Assembly: GCF_030406665.1 (NCBI RefSeq)
Contig: NZ_CP129121.1
Span: 124,001-188,000 of the forward strand
Reading direction: 5' to 3'
DNA length: 64,000 nt
Source of the DNA: Halomonas halophila
GTDB taxonomy: Bacteria; Pseudomonadota; Gammaproteobacteria; Pseudomonadales; Halomonadaceae
A program made the position numbers and the translations under genes. Below are positions 8,451-16,834 of the stretch, piece after piece (the stretch's first letter is position 1; each line of letters begins with the position of its first letter). The notes under the pieces are model-generated. The model did not search any database. It saw only the letters and a list, made by a program, of their open reading frames with translations, and had not been told where the DNA came from.

Positions 8451-10528
8451 AGGCCCTGAGCCAATACCTGCCGCGACGCAACCTGATGGCCGACGTGCCG
8501 ATGAAGCTGCTGGCCGGCCCGCTGCTGATCATCATGATCCTGTCGATGATGATCCTGCCGCTGCCGCCCTTCGCGCTGGACCTGCTGTTCACCTTCAACA
8601 TCGCCATGGCGGTGATGGTGCTGCTGGTCAGCATGTTCACCCAGAAGCCGCTGGACTTCGCCGCCTTCCCCGCGGTGCTGCTGTTCACCACCCTGCTGCG
8701 GCTGTCGCTCAACGTGGCCTCGACCCGCGTGGTGCTGATGAACGGCCACGAGGGCGGCGATGCCGCCGGCAAGGTGATCGAGGCCTTCGGCCAGTTCCTG
8801 GTCGGCGGCAACTTCGCCGTCGGCCTGGTGGTGTTCGCCATCCTGGTGATCATCAACTTCATGGTCATCACCAAGGGCGCGGGGCGCATCGCCGAAGTGG
8901 GCGCTCGCTTCATGCTCGACGCCATGCCCGGCAAGCAGATGGCCATCGACGCCGATCTCAACGCCGGCCTGATCGGCGAGGAAGAAGCCCGTCAGCGCCG
9001 CGCCGACGTGTCCCAGGAGGCCGACTTCTACGGCTCCATGGACGGCGCCAGCAAGTTCGTGCGCGGCGACGCCATGGCCGGCCTGGTGATCATGGTGGTC
9101 AACATCATCGGCGGCCTGCTGATCGGCCTGCTGCAGTACGACATGGCGTTCTCCGACGCCGCCCGCACCTACGTGCTGCTGACCATCGGCGACGGCCTGG
9201 TGGCGCAGATCCCGGCGCTGGTGATCTCCACCGCCGCCGGCGTGACCGTGTCCCGGGTGACCACCGACCAGGACGTCGGCCAGCAGATGATCAGCCAGCT
9301 GTTCGTCAATCCCAGGGTGCTGTTCCTGGCCGCCGGCGTGATGGGGCTGCTGGGCCTGGTGCCGGGCATGCCCAACCTGGTGTTCCTGCTGTTCACCGCG
9401 CTGCTCGGCGGCCTGGCCTGGTGGATGCTGCGCCAGCAGGAGCGCCAGCTGGTCGAGGAGCAGACCCAGGTCGCCCCGCCGCCGGCGCCGGAAGCCCCGG
9501 AAGCCAGCTGGGAGGACGTGCAGCTGGTCGACACCCTGGGCCTCGAGGTCGGCCACCGGCTGATTCCCATGGTCGACGCCCAGCAACAGGGCGAGCTGCT
9601 CGGCCGCATCAAGAGCGTGCGCAAGAAGTTCGCCCAGGAGGTCGGCTTCCTGCCGCCGGTGGTGCACATCCGCGACAACCTGGAGCTCTCGCCCAACGCC
9701 TACTCGCTGAGTCTCAAGGGCGCCGAGATCGGCCGCGCCGAGGCCTATCCGGGGCGCTGGCTGGCCATCGACCCGGGCCAGGTCTCCGGCGAGCTGTCCG
9801 GCACCCCGACCCGGGACCCGGCCTTCGGCCTGCCGGCGGTGTGGATCGACACCGAGCAGCGCGAGCATGCCCAGGTCTACGGCTACACCGTGGTCGACGC
9901 CAGCACCGTGGTGGCCACGCACCTCAATCACCTGTTGCACCGCCATGCCGCCGAGATGCTCGGCCGCCAGGAGGTACAGAAGCTGCTCGACAAGCTGGGC
10001 GAGGACCAGAAGTCGCTGGTCGAGGAAGTGGTGCCCAAGGCGATCTCGCTCACCGTGCTGCAGCGGATCCTCCAGCACCTGCTCGACGAGGACGTCTCGA
10101 TCCGCGACATGCGCACCATCCTCGACGCCCTGGCCGAGCACGCGCCCCAGCAGCAGGATCCGGGTGAACTCACCGCCGTGGTCCGCGTGGCGCTGGGGCG
10201 CGCCATCACCCAGCAGTGGTTCGCCGGCCACGAGACCCTCAACGTCCTGGGGCTGGACGGCCAGCTCGAGCAGGTGCTGCACCAGGCCATGAACGGCAGC
10301 GGCGCCCTGGAGCCGGGCCTGGCCCAGACGCTGATGGACCAGGCCGAGCAGGCCCTGAGCCGCCACGAGGCCAGCGGCGAGCCGCCGGTGCTGGTGGTGC
10401 AGCACTCGCTGCGCCCGGTGCTGGCGCGATTCCTGCGCCGCCGCCTGAATCATCTGGTGGTGATGTCCCAGGCCGAGATTCCCGATGACCGGACCCTGAA
10501 GGTCACTACCCTGATCGGAGGACAGTGA
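8447..10528 (+). CDS. flhA: Flagellar type III export protein FlhA
   Basis: Major export-gate component; a homononamer in the flagellar base that couples proton flow to protein export. 693 residues, the usual length. The N-terminal half has about eight membrane helices with the conserved cytoplasmic segment FMLDAMPGKQMAIDADLNAGLI. The C-terminal half is the soluble ring domain (from ~330; VGFLPPVVHIRDNLELSPNAYSL). It starts inside the flhB stop codon and ends against flhF, forming an flhB-flhA-flhF unit. Confidence 0.97.
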   Translation: MKALSQYLPRRNLMADVPMKLLAGPLLIIMILSMMILPLPPFALDLLFTFNIAMAVMVLLVSMFTQKPLDFAAFPAVLLFTTLLRLSLNVASTRVVLMNGHEGGDAAGKVIEAFGQFLVGGNFAVGLVVFAILVIINFMVITKGAGRIAEVGARFMLDAMPGKQMAIDADLNAGLIGEEEARQRRADVSQEADFYGSMDGASKFVRGDAMAGLVIMVVNIIGGLLIGLLQYDMAFSDAARTYVLLTIGDGLVAQIPALVISTAAGVTVSRVTTDQDVGQQMISQLFVNPRVLFLAAGVMGLLGLVPGMPNLVFLLFTALLGGLAWWMLRQQERQLVEEQTQVAPPPAPEAPEASWEDVQLVDTLGLEVGHRLIPMVDAQQQGELLGRIKSVRKKFAQEVGFLPPVVHIRDNLELSPNAYSLSLKGAEIGRAEAYPGRWLAIDPGQVSGELSGTPTRDPAFGLPAVWIDTEQREHAQVYGYTVVDASTVVATHLNHLLHRHAAEMLGRQEVQKLLDKLGEDQKSLVEEVVPKAISLTVLQRILQHLLDEDVSIRDMRTILDALAEHAPQQQDPGELTAVVRVALGRAITQQWFAGHETLNVLGLDGQLEQVLHQAMNGSGALEPGLAQTLMDQAEQALSRHEASGEPPVLVVQHSLRPVLARFLRRRLNHLVVMSQAEIPDDRTLKVTTLIGGQ

Positions 10529-10533
10529 GCGAC

Positions 10534-12765
10534 ATGAGCGTCATGCGATTCGTCGGCGAAACCAGCCGCGAGGCGATGCGCAAGGTGCGCAGCGCCCTGG
10601 GCGACGAGGCCCTGATCCTGGCCAACCGACCCACCGAGACGGGCGTCGAGATCCTGGCCATGGCCGACGAGGCGGCTGAGACCATGGTGGCGTCCACGCT
10701 TCCTGAATCCACCGCGCCGGCGCCCGCCGAGCCCGCCTCCCGGCCGCCGAGCGAGCCGGCTCCCACATCCGCGGCGCCCGACGGCGGCGGCCTGGAGGCC
10801 ATGAGCGAGCGGCTGCTGCGCGAGATGCAGGACATGCGCGCGCTGCTGGCCCGGGGGGCCGCGTCGCCCGCCGCCCCGACGACATCGTCGTCCGCGGGTC
10901 GCGAGACGCTGGCCGAGACCCTGCGCGATGCCGGCTTCGGCCGCGTGGTGATCGACGAGCTGCTCCAGGGCCTGCCGGCCGAGCTGGCCGGCGCCGAGGC
11001 CGAGCCCGCCGCGGCCCAGGCCTGGCTGAGCCGCCGCCTGGCCGGTCGCCTGCCGGTGGGCATCGACCCCGAGACCTTCCTCGACACGCCCGGCATCCTG
11101 GCGCTGGTCGGTCCCACCGGGGTCGGCAAGACCACCACCACCGCCAAGCTGGCCGCGCGCTGCGTGCAGCGCCACGGCGCCGAGCATGTCGCCCTGGTCA
11201 CCACCGACGGCTTCCGCGTCGGCGCCCACGAGCAGCTGCGCATCTACGCCGAGCTGCTCGGGGTGCCGCTGCACGCGCTGTCGCCCGAGCAGTCCATGGA
11301 CGAGCTGCTGGCCGAGCTTGCCGGCCGGCGCTGGATCATCATCGACACCGTGGGCATGAGCCAGCGCGACCGCCGCATCATCGCCCAGGCGTCCCAGCTG
11401 CAGGGCGGCGCCGAGCGGGTGCGCATGCTGCTGGTGCTCAACGCCGCCAGCCAGCCGGGCACGCTGGAGGAAGTGGTCACTCACTATCGTCAAGCCGCCC
11501 GGGCCGCGGGCGTGGCCCTCGACGACTGCCTGCTGACCAAGCAGGACGAGGCCGGCCAGCTGGGCCCGGCCCTGGACACCCTGATTCGCCACGGCCTGCG
11601 GCTGCGCTATGTCTCCACCGGCCAGCGGGTGCCGGAGGACCTGGCGCCGGCCGAGGCCGCGCCGCTGGTCGAGGCTGCCCTGGCGGCGGCGCGCCCCGGC
11701 GATGACCTGCCCGCGGCCAGCGTGAAGAGCGCTCGCCCCGACGCCGACGCGCTGCTCGGCCAGGGCCGCCGCCTCGGCGCCCTGCTCGCCACGCTGCGTC
11801 GCCGGCTGACCGGCTTCGCCACCCTCGAGGCCGCCTGGGACCTGAGCGCGCTGCCCGCCTGCCTGCAGGAGGATCACCTCTCGCGCCTGCTGGAGGCGCC
11901 GCCGCAGCGGGCCGGCATGCTGTGGGCGGCGCGTCGCTCGCTGCCCGGGGCCGACTGGGCGATGCCCGATCTGGGCATCGACGACCGCGGCGGCTGGGTG
12001 GTGCTGCCCGACCTGCAACATCGCCAGCCGGCGGGCTGGCCGGCGCGGCTCGGTCAGGCCCGGGAGCGGCAAGGCGTGGCCGTGCATCTGCTGCCCGGCC
12101 TGCCCGACGCCGACACCTGGCTGTGGCTGGACGAGACCCGCGCCCCCTGGCTGTGCCAGGTGCGCCCCGCCCAGCGCGTCGTCCACGACGGCGAGCGCCG
12201 CTCGCTGTCGAGCCTCGAGCCGCTGGCCGAGGCCGCCGAGACCCGGGATGCGCGCTTCCGCGGCCAGACCGTGCGCGTGCGCTTCGCGCGCCTGGCGGTG
12301 GAGGCCGGCCCCGGCGGTCGCCGCGGGCCTGTGGCCTCCTGTGCCATGACCGCCTGGTTCGCCAGCCTGGTGGACCCGGAAAGCGGCCGCGTGCTGGCGC
12401 GGCGCCAGTGGCTGACCCCGCTGCCGGCCGGCGCCGACGTGCTGCCGCTGCTGATCGGCCAGCTCCACGGCGAGGCTCTGCCGCGCCAGGCGCGCCGCGC
12501 CTGGGAGCGCCTGCCGGCGCTGCTGCCGGCGGAGACCGATCGCGAGCTGCGCCAGCTGCTGGCCGCCGGGCTGGCCGCTGCGGCGGGCCATCTCGATCAG
12601 TCCTCCGATGACGATGCGGAGGAGCTGCGCGGCGATCTGCTGGCGCTGCTGGGCGGCCGTCGCCGTCGCCGCGAGGGTGCCCTGCTGGAGGCGCTGCTGC
12701 AGCTGCTGACGGCGCGGGATGCCATTCGCCACGTCGGCGCCGCCGGCCTGGAGGGGCTGCGGTGA
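10534..12765 (+). CDS. flhF: Flagellar biosynthesis GTPase FlhF with a long C-terminal extension
   Basis: SRP-type GTPase that sets the site and number of polar flagella. An N-terminal basic motif (RFVGETSREAMRKVR) is followed by an Ala/Pro-rich linker, then the NG domain with P-loop GPTGVGKTTTTAKL (~193), IIIDTVGMSQRD and LLTKQDEAGQLG. The family normally ends soon after QRVPEDL, near residue ~370. Here about 350 further residues follow, rich in Leu, Ala and Arg, that I do not recognise. I prefer ATG 10534 to the GTG at 10525: GGAGGA at 10517-10522 is only 2 nt from the GTG but 11 nt from the ATG. The stop overlaps the next gene. Confidence 0.9.
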   Translation: MSVMRFVGETSREAMRKVRSALGDEALILANRPTETGVEILAMADEAAETMVASTLPESTAPAPAEPASRPPSEPAPTSAAPDGGGLEAMSERLLREMQDMRALLARGAASPAAPTTSSSAGRETLAETLRDAGFGRVVIDELLQGLPAELAGAEAEPAAAQAWLSRRLAGRLPVGIDPETFLDTPGILALVGPTGVGKTTTTAKLAARCVQRHGAEHVALVTTDGFRVGAHEQLRIYAELLGVPLHALSPEQSMDELLAELAGRRWIIIDTVGMSQRDRRIIAQASQLQGGAERVRMLLVLNAASQPGTLEEVVTHYRQAARAAGVALDDCLLTKQDEAGQLGPALDTLIRHGLRLRYVSTGQRVPEDLAPAEAAPLVEAALAAARPGDDLPAASVKSARPDADALLGQGRRLGALLATLRRRLTGFATLEAAWDLSALPACLQEDHLSRLLEAPPQRAGMLWAARRSLPGADWAMPDLGIDDRGGWVVLPDLQHRQPAGWPARLGQARERQGVAVHLLPGLPDADTWLWLDETRAPWLCQVRPAQRVVHDGERRSLSSLEPLAEAAETRDARFRGQTVRVRFARLAVEAGPGGRRGPVASCAMTAWFASLVDPESGRVLARRQWLTPLPAGADVLPLLIGQLHGEALPRQARRAWERLPALLPAETDRELRQLLAAGLAAAAGHLDQSSDDDAEELRGDLLALLGGRRRRREGALLEALLQLLTARDAIRHVGAAGLEGLR

Positions 12766-13280
12766 TGGCCGGCGATCAGGCCGCGGGGCTGCGCGCCTGG
12801 GCGGCCAGCCTCGATCGCCCGGCCGCCGAGGCCGGAAGCGACTCCGTGCCCGAACCGGCAGGCGTCGAGACATCGCCGGCCGAGTCGGCCGAGGCCCCGC
12901 CGACCACCCTGGTGGTGGTGGGGCTGCCGAGCACCGCGCCGGAACAGGCCGAGCGAGTGACCGCGCTGCTCGATCACTGGGCCGAGCGAGGACGGCGCTG
13001 GGTCGGCGACCCGCGGCGCTGGAAGGTGGTACCCGTGGCCATCTCGAGCCCGCATCTGGCCGTGCTGGCGCAAGAGCAGCCGCGCTGGGCGCTGTGGGTG
13101 GGCGCCGACGGCGAGGCCTTTCGCCGCGCACTGGGCGTGCTCGGCCGGCTGGCGGAAGGCGGCGGGCCGCGGCGCCTGATCGCCGTGCATCCGCCGGGGA
13201 TGCCGCGCCGCGGGCTGCTCGACAACCTGCGCCAGGCCGCTGGGCATTACTTCGGCATCGACCTGCTGGTGCTGGCATGA
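12765..13280 (+). CDS. Hypothetical protein in the slot normally held by fleN/flhG
   Basis: 171 residues, not recognised. Its ATG overlaps the flhF stop (TGATG) and its stop overlaps the flhE start, so it is part of the operon. It has an Ala/Glu-rich leader to ~45, then a predicted alternating alpha/beta region starting TTLVVVGLPS and ending GHYFGIDLLVLA. There is no P-loop, so it is not the MinD-type ATPase FlhG/FleN that usually follows flhF. No signal peptide or membrane segment is visible. Given the position, a role with the extended FlhF is a reasonable guess but nothing more. Confidence 0.75.
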   Translation: MAGDQAAGLRAWAASLDRPAAEAGSDSVPEPAGVETSPAESAEAPPTTLVVVGLPSTAPEQAERVTALLDHWAERGRRWVGDPRRWKVVPVAISSPHLAVLAQEQPRWALWVGADGEAFRRALGVLGRLAEGGGPRRLIAVHPPGMPRRGLLDNLRQAAGHYFGIDLLVLA

Positions 13281-13666
13281 GGCGCCGCCTGATGCTCGGG
13301 GCGCTCGCCGCCCTCGCCGGTTTCGTCCCGACGGCCCACGCCGCCGGCAGCTGGGTGGCCGAGGCGCCCTCGGTGCGTGCCGCGATCGTCGGTCGGGAGA
13401 CCGCCAGCGAGGCGCTGACGCCGCCCGCCGGCACCGAGGGCCGCATCCGCGAGGTGCGCTGGCGCTTCCGTACGCCGCCCGGCCAGGGCGGGCACGCGCG
13501 GCTCTGCCATCCGGCCGGCTGCGTGACGCTGCCGGCCCCACGCGGGCGCAGCACGGCCCTGGCGGGACTGCCCGCCGGCGAGCCGCTGAGTTTTCGCTTC
13601 TCGCCGCTGCCGGGGCAGGCCCCGCTGGCGGTCGAGAGGCTGCAGGTGATCGTGAACTTTCAGTAA
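13277..13666 (+). CDS. flhE: Flagellar periplasmic protein FlhE
   Basis: Small periplasmic protein that in enteric bacteria is encoded after flhA and is linked to limiting proton leakage through the export gate. 129 residues. A signal peptide (MRRRLMLGALAALAGFVPTAHA) is followed by a mature domain that aligns by eye with E. coli FlhE: SWVAEAPSV, the paired cysteines in ARLCHPAGCVTL, PLSFRF and the terminal VIVNFQ (VIVNYR in E. coli). Start ATG 13277 overlaps the previous stop. FlhE next to FlhF is unusual, because flhE is typical of peritrichous enteric systems and flhF of polar ones. Confidence 0.88.
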   Translation: MRRRLMLGALAALAGFVPTAHAAGSWVAEAPSVRAAIVGRETASEALTPPAGTEGRIREVRWRFRTPPGQGGHARLCHPAGCVTLPAPRGRSTALAGLPAGEPLSFRFSPLPGQAPLAVERLQVIVNFQ

Positions 13667-13705
13667 GGCCCAAGGCCCGTGAGAGCAGAGAGGCGAGGCT
13701 GAGCC

Positions 13706-14410
13706 ATGTACACAGCACAAGGCAAGATCGAACAGGACGCGCTGCTGGATGACTACCTGCCGCTGGTGCGCCGTCAGGCGCTGGCGCTGCAGGTGCGTCT
13801 GCCGGCGAGCATCGAGCTGGACGACCTGATCCAGGCCGGCACCGTGGGCCTGCTGGAGGCGCTGGGGCGTTTCGATTCGTCCCAGGGCGCGAGCTTCGCC
13901 ACCTTCGCCAGCCAGCGCATCCGCGGCGCCATGCTCGACGAGCTGCGCAGCCGCGACTGGCTGCCGCGCAGCGTGCGGCGTAATGCCCGGGCCGCCGACG
14001 AGGCCGCCCGCCGGCTCGAGCAGGAGCTGGGGCGCCCGGCCGAGGAGACCGAGATCGCCGCGGCCCTGGACATGGACCTCGAGAGCTATCGCCGGCTGCT
14101 CAGCGATACCAACAGCGGCCAGCTGCTGCCCTTCGAGGAGCTGATGGCCGAGGGCGGCGAGGGCCGGCTGCTGGAGGACGGCGTCGCCGAGACGCCCTTC
14201 GCCCGGCTGATCGACCATCAGCAGCGGACCCAGCTGGTGGAGGCGATCGAGGCGCTGCCGGAGCGCGAGAAGCTGCTGATGGCGCTCTACTACCAGGAAG
14301 AGCTCAATCTCAAGGAGATCGGCGCCGTGCTCGGCGTCACCGAGTCCCGGGTCTGTCAGCTGCACAGCCAGGCCGTGGGGCGACTGCGCGGGAAGCTGCG
14401 CGACAACTAA
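13706..14410 (+). CDS. fliA: RNA polymerase sigma-28 factor FliA
   Basis: Directs transcription of late flagellar and chemotaxis genes. 234 residues. Region 2 reads DDLIQAGTVGLLEALGRFD and ATFASQRIRGAMLDELRSRDWLPRSVRR; region 4 helix-turn-helix reads LPEREKLLMALYYQEELNLKEIGAVLGVTESRVCQLHSQA. A weak AGAGAGGCGAGG precedes the ATG. Two promoters it should recognise, before cheB and before motA, are in this window. It is usually held inactive by FlgM, which is not encoded here. Confidence 0.97.
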   Translation: MYTAQGKIEQDALLDDYLPLVRRQALALQVRLPASIELDDLIQAGTVGLLEALGRFDSSQGASFATFASQRIRGAMLDELRSRDWLPRSVRRNARAADEAARRLEQELGRPAEETEIAAALDMDLESYRRLLSDTNSGQLLPFEELMAEGGEGRLLEDGVAETPFARLIDHQQRTQLVEAIEALPEREKLLMALYYQEELNLKEIGAVLGVTESRVCQLHSQAVGRLRGKLRDN

Positions 14411-14415
14411 CCGCA

Positions 14416-14442
14416 TCAAGCTTGGCCGGTCGAGGCCGATAA
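14416..14442 (+). promoter_or_regulatory. Sigma-28 (FliA) promoter for motA-motB
   Basis: TCAAGCTT at 14416-14423, an 11-nt spacer, and GCCGATAA at 14435-14442, a perfect match to the FliA -10 element. It begins 6 nt after the fliA stop and ~200 nt before motA. The long leader to motA shows no other clear signal. Confidence 0.85.
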
Positions 14443-14651
14443 CCATCCACCGGATGGCGACAGGGCTCGGAGGCAATGAGCTTTCCCGGCGCCAGACCGC
14501 TGCGAGGGCGCTGTGAACCCTTCCCTGGGCGCTACTTTTGCCATCCATGGCAAAAACCCCTCGCATCGGCCTGTCCCCGGCGCTCATCGGCCCGTATCTC
14601 GGGCCACGAACGTCATCCACTTAATCGTCGAAACGCGACAGGGAGTCCCCC

Positions 14652-15470
14652 ATGAACCCGTCCACCCTGATCGGGATCCTGGCCAGCATCGTGATGCTGG
14701 CGAGCGTCCTGCTGTTCACCGCCGAGTCGCCGCAGAGCTTCGTCAATCTGCCGGGCCTGGCCATCGTGCTGGCCGGTACCCTGGCCGCGACCTTCATCAG
14801 CTATCCGCTCAAGGAGGTGGTGCGGGTGGTGCGCCTGGTGGGCATCGTCTTTCGCCGCGAGAACACCTACATCCGTGACGACATCAAGGAGCTGGTGGAC
14901 ATGTCGCGGCTGTGGTTCAAGGGCGACGTGCGGGCCGTGGAGTCGGCCCTGGAGCAGGCCCGCAATCCCTTTCTCCGCACCGGTATCCAGCTGGTCATCG
15001 CCAACACCAAGGAGGAGGAGATCTTCGACCTGCTGCGCTGGCGCATCGCCCGGCTCAAGGCCCGCGAGCACGCCGAGGCGCAGATCTTTCGCACCATGGC
15101 CACCTATGCCCCGGCCTTCGGCATGATCGGCACTCTGGTGGGGCTGGTGAACATGCTCGAGGTGATGGAGGCCGGCGACCTGAACGTCATCGGCCCACGC
15201 ATGGCGGTAGCGCTGCTCACTACCTTCTACGGCATCCTGCTGGCCAACCTGGTGTTCAAGCCCATCGCGGTGAAGCTCGAGCGGCGCACCGAGGAGCGCC
15301 TGATCGCCATGAACATGGTGCTCGAGGGCATCTCGCTGATCACCAAGCGGCGCCTGCCGTCGTTCATCGAGGAGACGCTCAACTCCTTCGTCGCCAACTA
15401 TCACGACGAGATCCGTGACCCGGCGAAGGGCGGCGTTCCCAGCGGCGAGGAGGCCGGGCAGCGTGCTTGA
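14652..15470 (+). CDS. motA: Flagellar motor stator protein MotA (PomA-like)
   Basis: Stator channel subunit that converts ion flow into flagellar rotation with MotB. 272 residues with four hydrophobic helices (two near the N-terminus, two after ~150: TYAPAFGMIGTLVGLVNML and VALLTTFYGILLANLVF) and a charged cytoplasmic loop. Its length and sequence feel closer to the PomA/short MotA group than to the ~295-residue E. coli MotA. Sodium coupling would suit a halophile, but the ion cannot be assigned from sequence by eye. It overlaps the motB start. Confidence 0.94.
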   Translation: MNPSTLIGILASIVMLASVLLFTAESPQSFVNLPGLAIVLAGTLAATFISYPLKEVVRVVRLVGIVFRRENTYIRDDIKELVDMSRLWFKGDVRAVESALEQARNPFLRTGIQLVIANTKEEEIFDLLRWRIARLKAREHAEAQIFRTMATYAPAFGMIGTLVGLVNMLEVMEAGDLNVIGPRMAVALLTTFYGILLANLVFKPIAVKLERRTEERLIAMNMVLEGISLITKRRLPSFIEETLNSFVANYHDEIRDPAKGGVPSGEEAGQRA

Positions 15471-16131
15471 CCACGATACCCGCCAGGCGCTGGCGCCGCC
15501 CGGGCAGGGCGGCGAGGAAGGCGAGAGCTGGCTGATGAGCTATCTCGACGTCCTGACCCTGCTGATCACCCTGTTCGTGCTGCTGCTCTCCATGAGCAGC
15601 CTGGCCACGGGGGAGGGGGAAAGCGAGAAAAGTGAGATCGCCGCGCCGGCCATGCGGGCCGCGCTGGCGGTGGGCGAGGGGCTCCGACCGCGCCATGCCG
15701 GGCTGCAGCCGCGCTTCCAGGGGCTCGGCATGGACGGCGTCAGCGTCGAGCGCACCCACCAGGGGCTGACTCTGCGCATCGAGGACCGGCTGCTGTTCGA
15801 CAGCGGCCGCGCCCGGGTCACCGAGGGCGGCCGGCAGGTGCTTTCGCACCTCGCCGAGCGGCTGGTCGACCTCGGCGGCGAGATATCGGTGGAGGGCCAC
15901 ACCGACAGCCTGCCGATCGCCACCTCGCGCTTCCCCTCCAACTGGGAGCTGTCCACCGGGCGCGCCAGCGCCGTGGTGCGCGCGCTGGCCGAGGAAGGCG
16001 TGGCGCGGGACAGCCTGCGGGCCATCGGCTACGCCGACACCCGGCCCCTGGCCGCCAACGACGATGCCGCGGGGCGCGCCGCCAATCGCCGTGTCGAACT
16101 GGTTTGGCAGGAGCCCGAGCCCGGCGCCTGA
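15463..16131 (+). CDS. motB: Flagellar motor stator protein MotB
   Basis: Anchors the stator to peptidoglycan and carries the ion-binding aspartate. 222 residues: a short cytoplasmic N-terminus, a single membrane helix SYLDVLTLLITLFVLLLSM whose Asp is the expected ion-binding residue, a plug/linker, and an OmpA-like peptidoglycan-binding domain (VEGHTDSLP, NWELSTGRASAVVRAL, NRRVELV). I chose GTG 15463, with GAGGAGG ~10 nt upstream, over an ATG much further upstream inside motA. It overlaps motA by 8 nt. Confidence 0.92.
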   Translation: MLDHDTRQALAPPGQGGEEGESWLMSYLDVLTLLITLFVLLLSMSSLATGEGESEKSEIAAPAMRAALAVGEGLRPRHAGLQPRFQGLGMDGVSVERTHQGLTLRIEDRLLFDSGRARVTEGGRQVLSHLAERLVDLGGEISVEGHTDSLPIATSRFPSNWELSTGRASAVVRALAEEGVARDSLRAIGYADTRPLAANDDAAGRAANRRVELVWQEPEPGA

Positions 16132-16161
16132 GGCGAACGCAGGCGGAGCGAGAAGCATCGA

Positions 16162-16227
16162 TTAGCTCTTGGCTATCGTCAGCATCGCCCTATTCAATTT
16201 AACCAATGAGAGGGGGCTGGGTATTCT
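16162..16227 (+). promoter_or_regulatory. Candidate OxyR site and promoter of ahpC
   Basis: TTAGCTCTTGGCTAT at 16162-16176 matches 8 of the 10 fixed bases of the OxyR half-site ATAGnTnnnAnCTAT. After exactly 7 nt, a second, weaker half-site (6 of 10) spans 16184-16198. It ends directly at a possible -35 (TTTAAC, 16198-16203), followed 18 nt later by a -10-like TATTCT (16222-16227). This is the geometry of OxyR-activated peroxidase promoters; ahpC starts at 16271. Confidence 0.6.
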
Positions 16228-16270
16228 GATCGCGTCTTCCCCACACACGCACTCAAACAGGAGCGACGCG

Positions 16271-16834
16271 ATGTCCCTGCTCAACACCGAAGTCAAACCG
16301 TTCAACGCCACCGCCTATCACAACGGCGATTTCGTCGAGGTCAGCGAAGAGAGCCTGAAGGGCCAGTGGAGCATCTTCTTCTTCTATCCGGCCGACTTCA
16401 CCTTCGTCTGCCCGACCGAGCTGGGTGACCTGCAGGACAACTACGAGGCCTTCAAGGCGCTGGGCGTCGAGATCTACGGCGTGTCCACCGACACCCACTT
16501 CACCCACAAGGCCTGGCACGACAGCTCCGAGACCATCGGCAAGCTCCAGTACCCGATGCTGGCCGACCCGACCCACGTCGTGTCGCGCAACTTCGAGGTA
16601 CTGATCGAGGAAGCCGGCATCGCCGACCGTGGCACCTTCGTCGTCGATCCGGACGGCAAGATCCAGATCATCGAGCTGAACGCCGGCAACATCGGCCGTA
16701 ACGCCGAAGAGCTGCTGCGCAAGGTCAAGGCCGCCCAGTACGTTCGCGCCAACCCCAACGAGGTCTGCCCGGCCAAGTGGGAAGAAGGCGAAGAGACCCT
16801 GGCGCCGTCCCTGGACCTGGTCGGCAAGATCTAA
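16271..16834 (+). CDS. ahpC: Alkyl hydroperoxide reductase subunit C (typical 2-Cys peroxiredoxin)
   Basis: Reduces hydrogen peroxide and organic peroxides in the cytoplasm and is re-reduced by AhpF. 187 residues, the same length as enteric AhpC. Peroxidatic Cys47 lies in FTFVCPTE and resolving Cys166 in NEVCPAKW; the GVSTDTHFTHKAWHD segment is typical of the AhpC/Prx1 group. Start ATG 16271 gives the family N-terminus (SLLNTEVKPF). ahpF follows after an unusually long structured gap of 357 bp. Confidence 0.97.
   Translation: MSLLNTEVKPFNATAYHNGDFVEVSEESLKGQWSIFFFYPADFTFVCPTELGDLQDNYEAFKALGVEIYGVSTDTHFTHKAWHDSSETIGKLQYPMLADPTHVVSRNFEVLIEEAGIADRGTFVVDPDGKIQIIELNAGNIGRNAEELLRKVKAAQYVRANPNEVCPAKWEEGEETLAPSLDLVGKI

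Noticed and set aside
12765..13280. FleN/FlhG assignment from position
   Set aside because: No Walker A or MinD motifs and too short; position alone is not enough.
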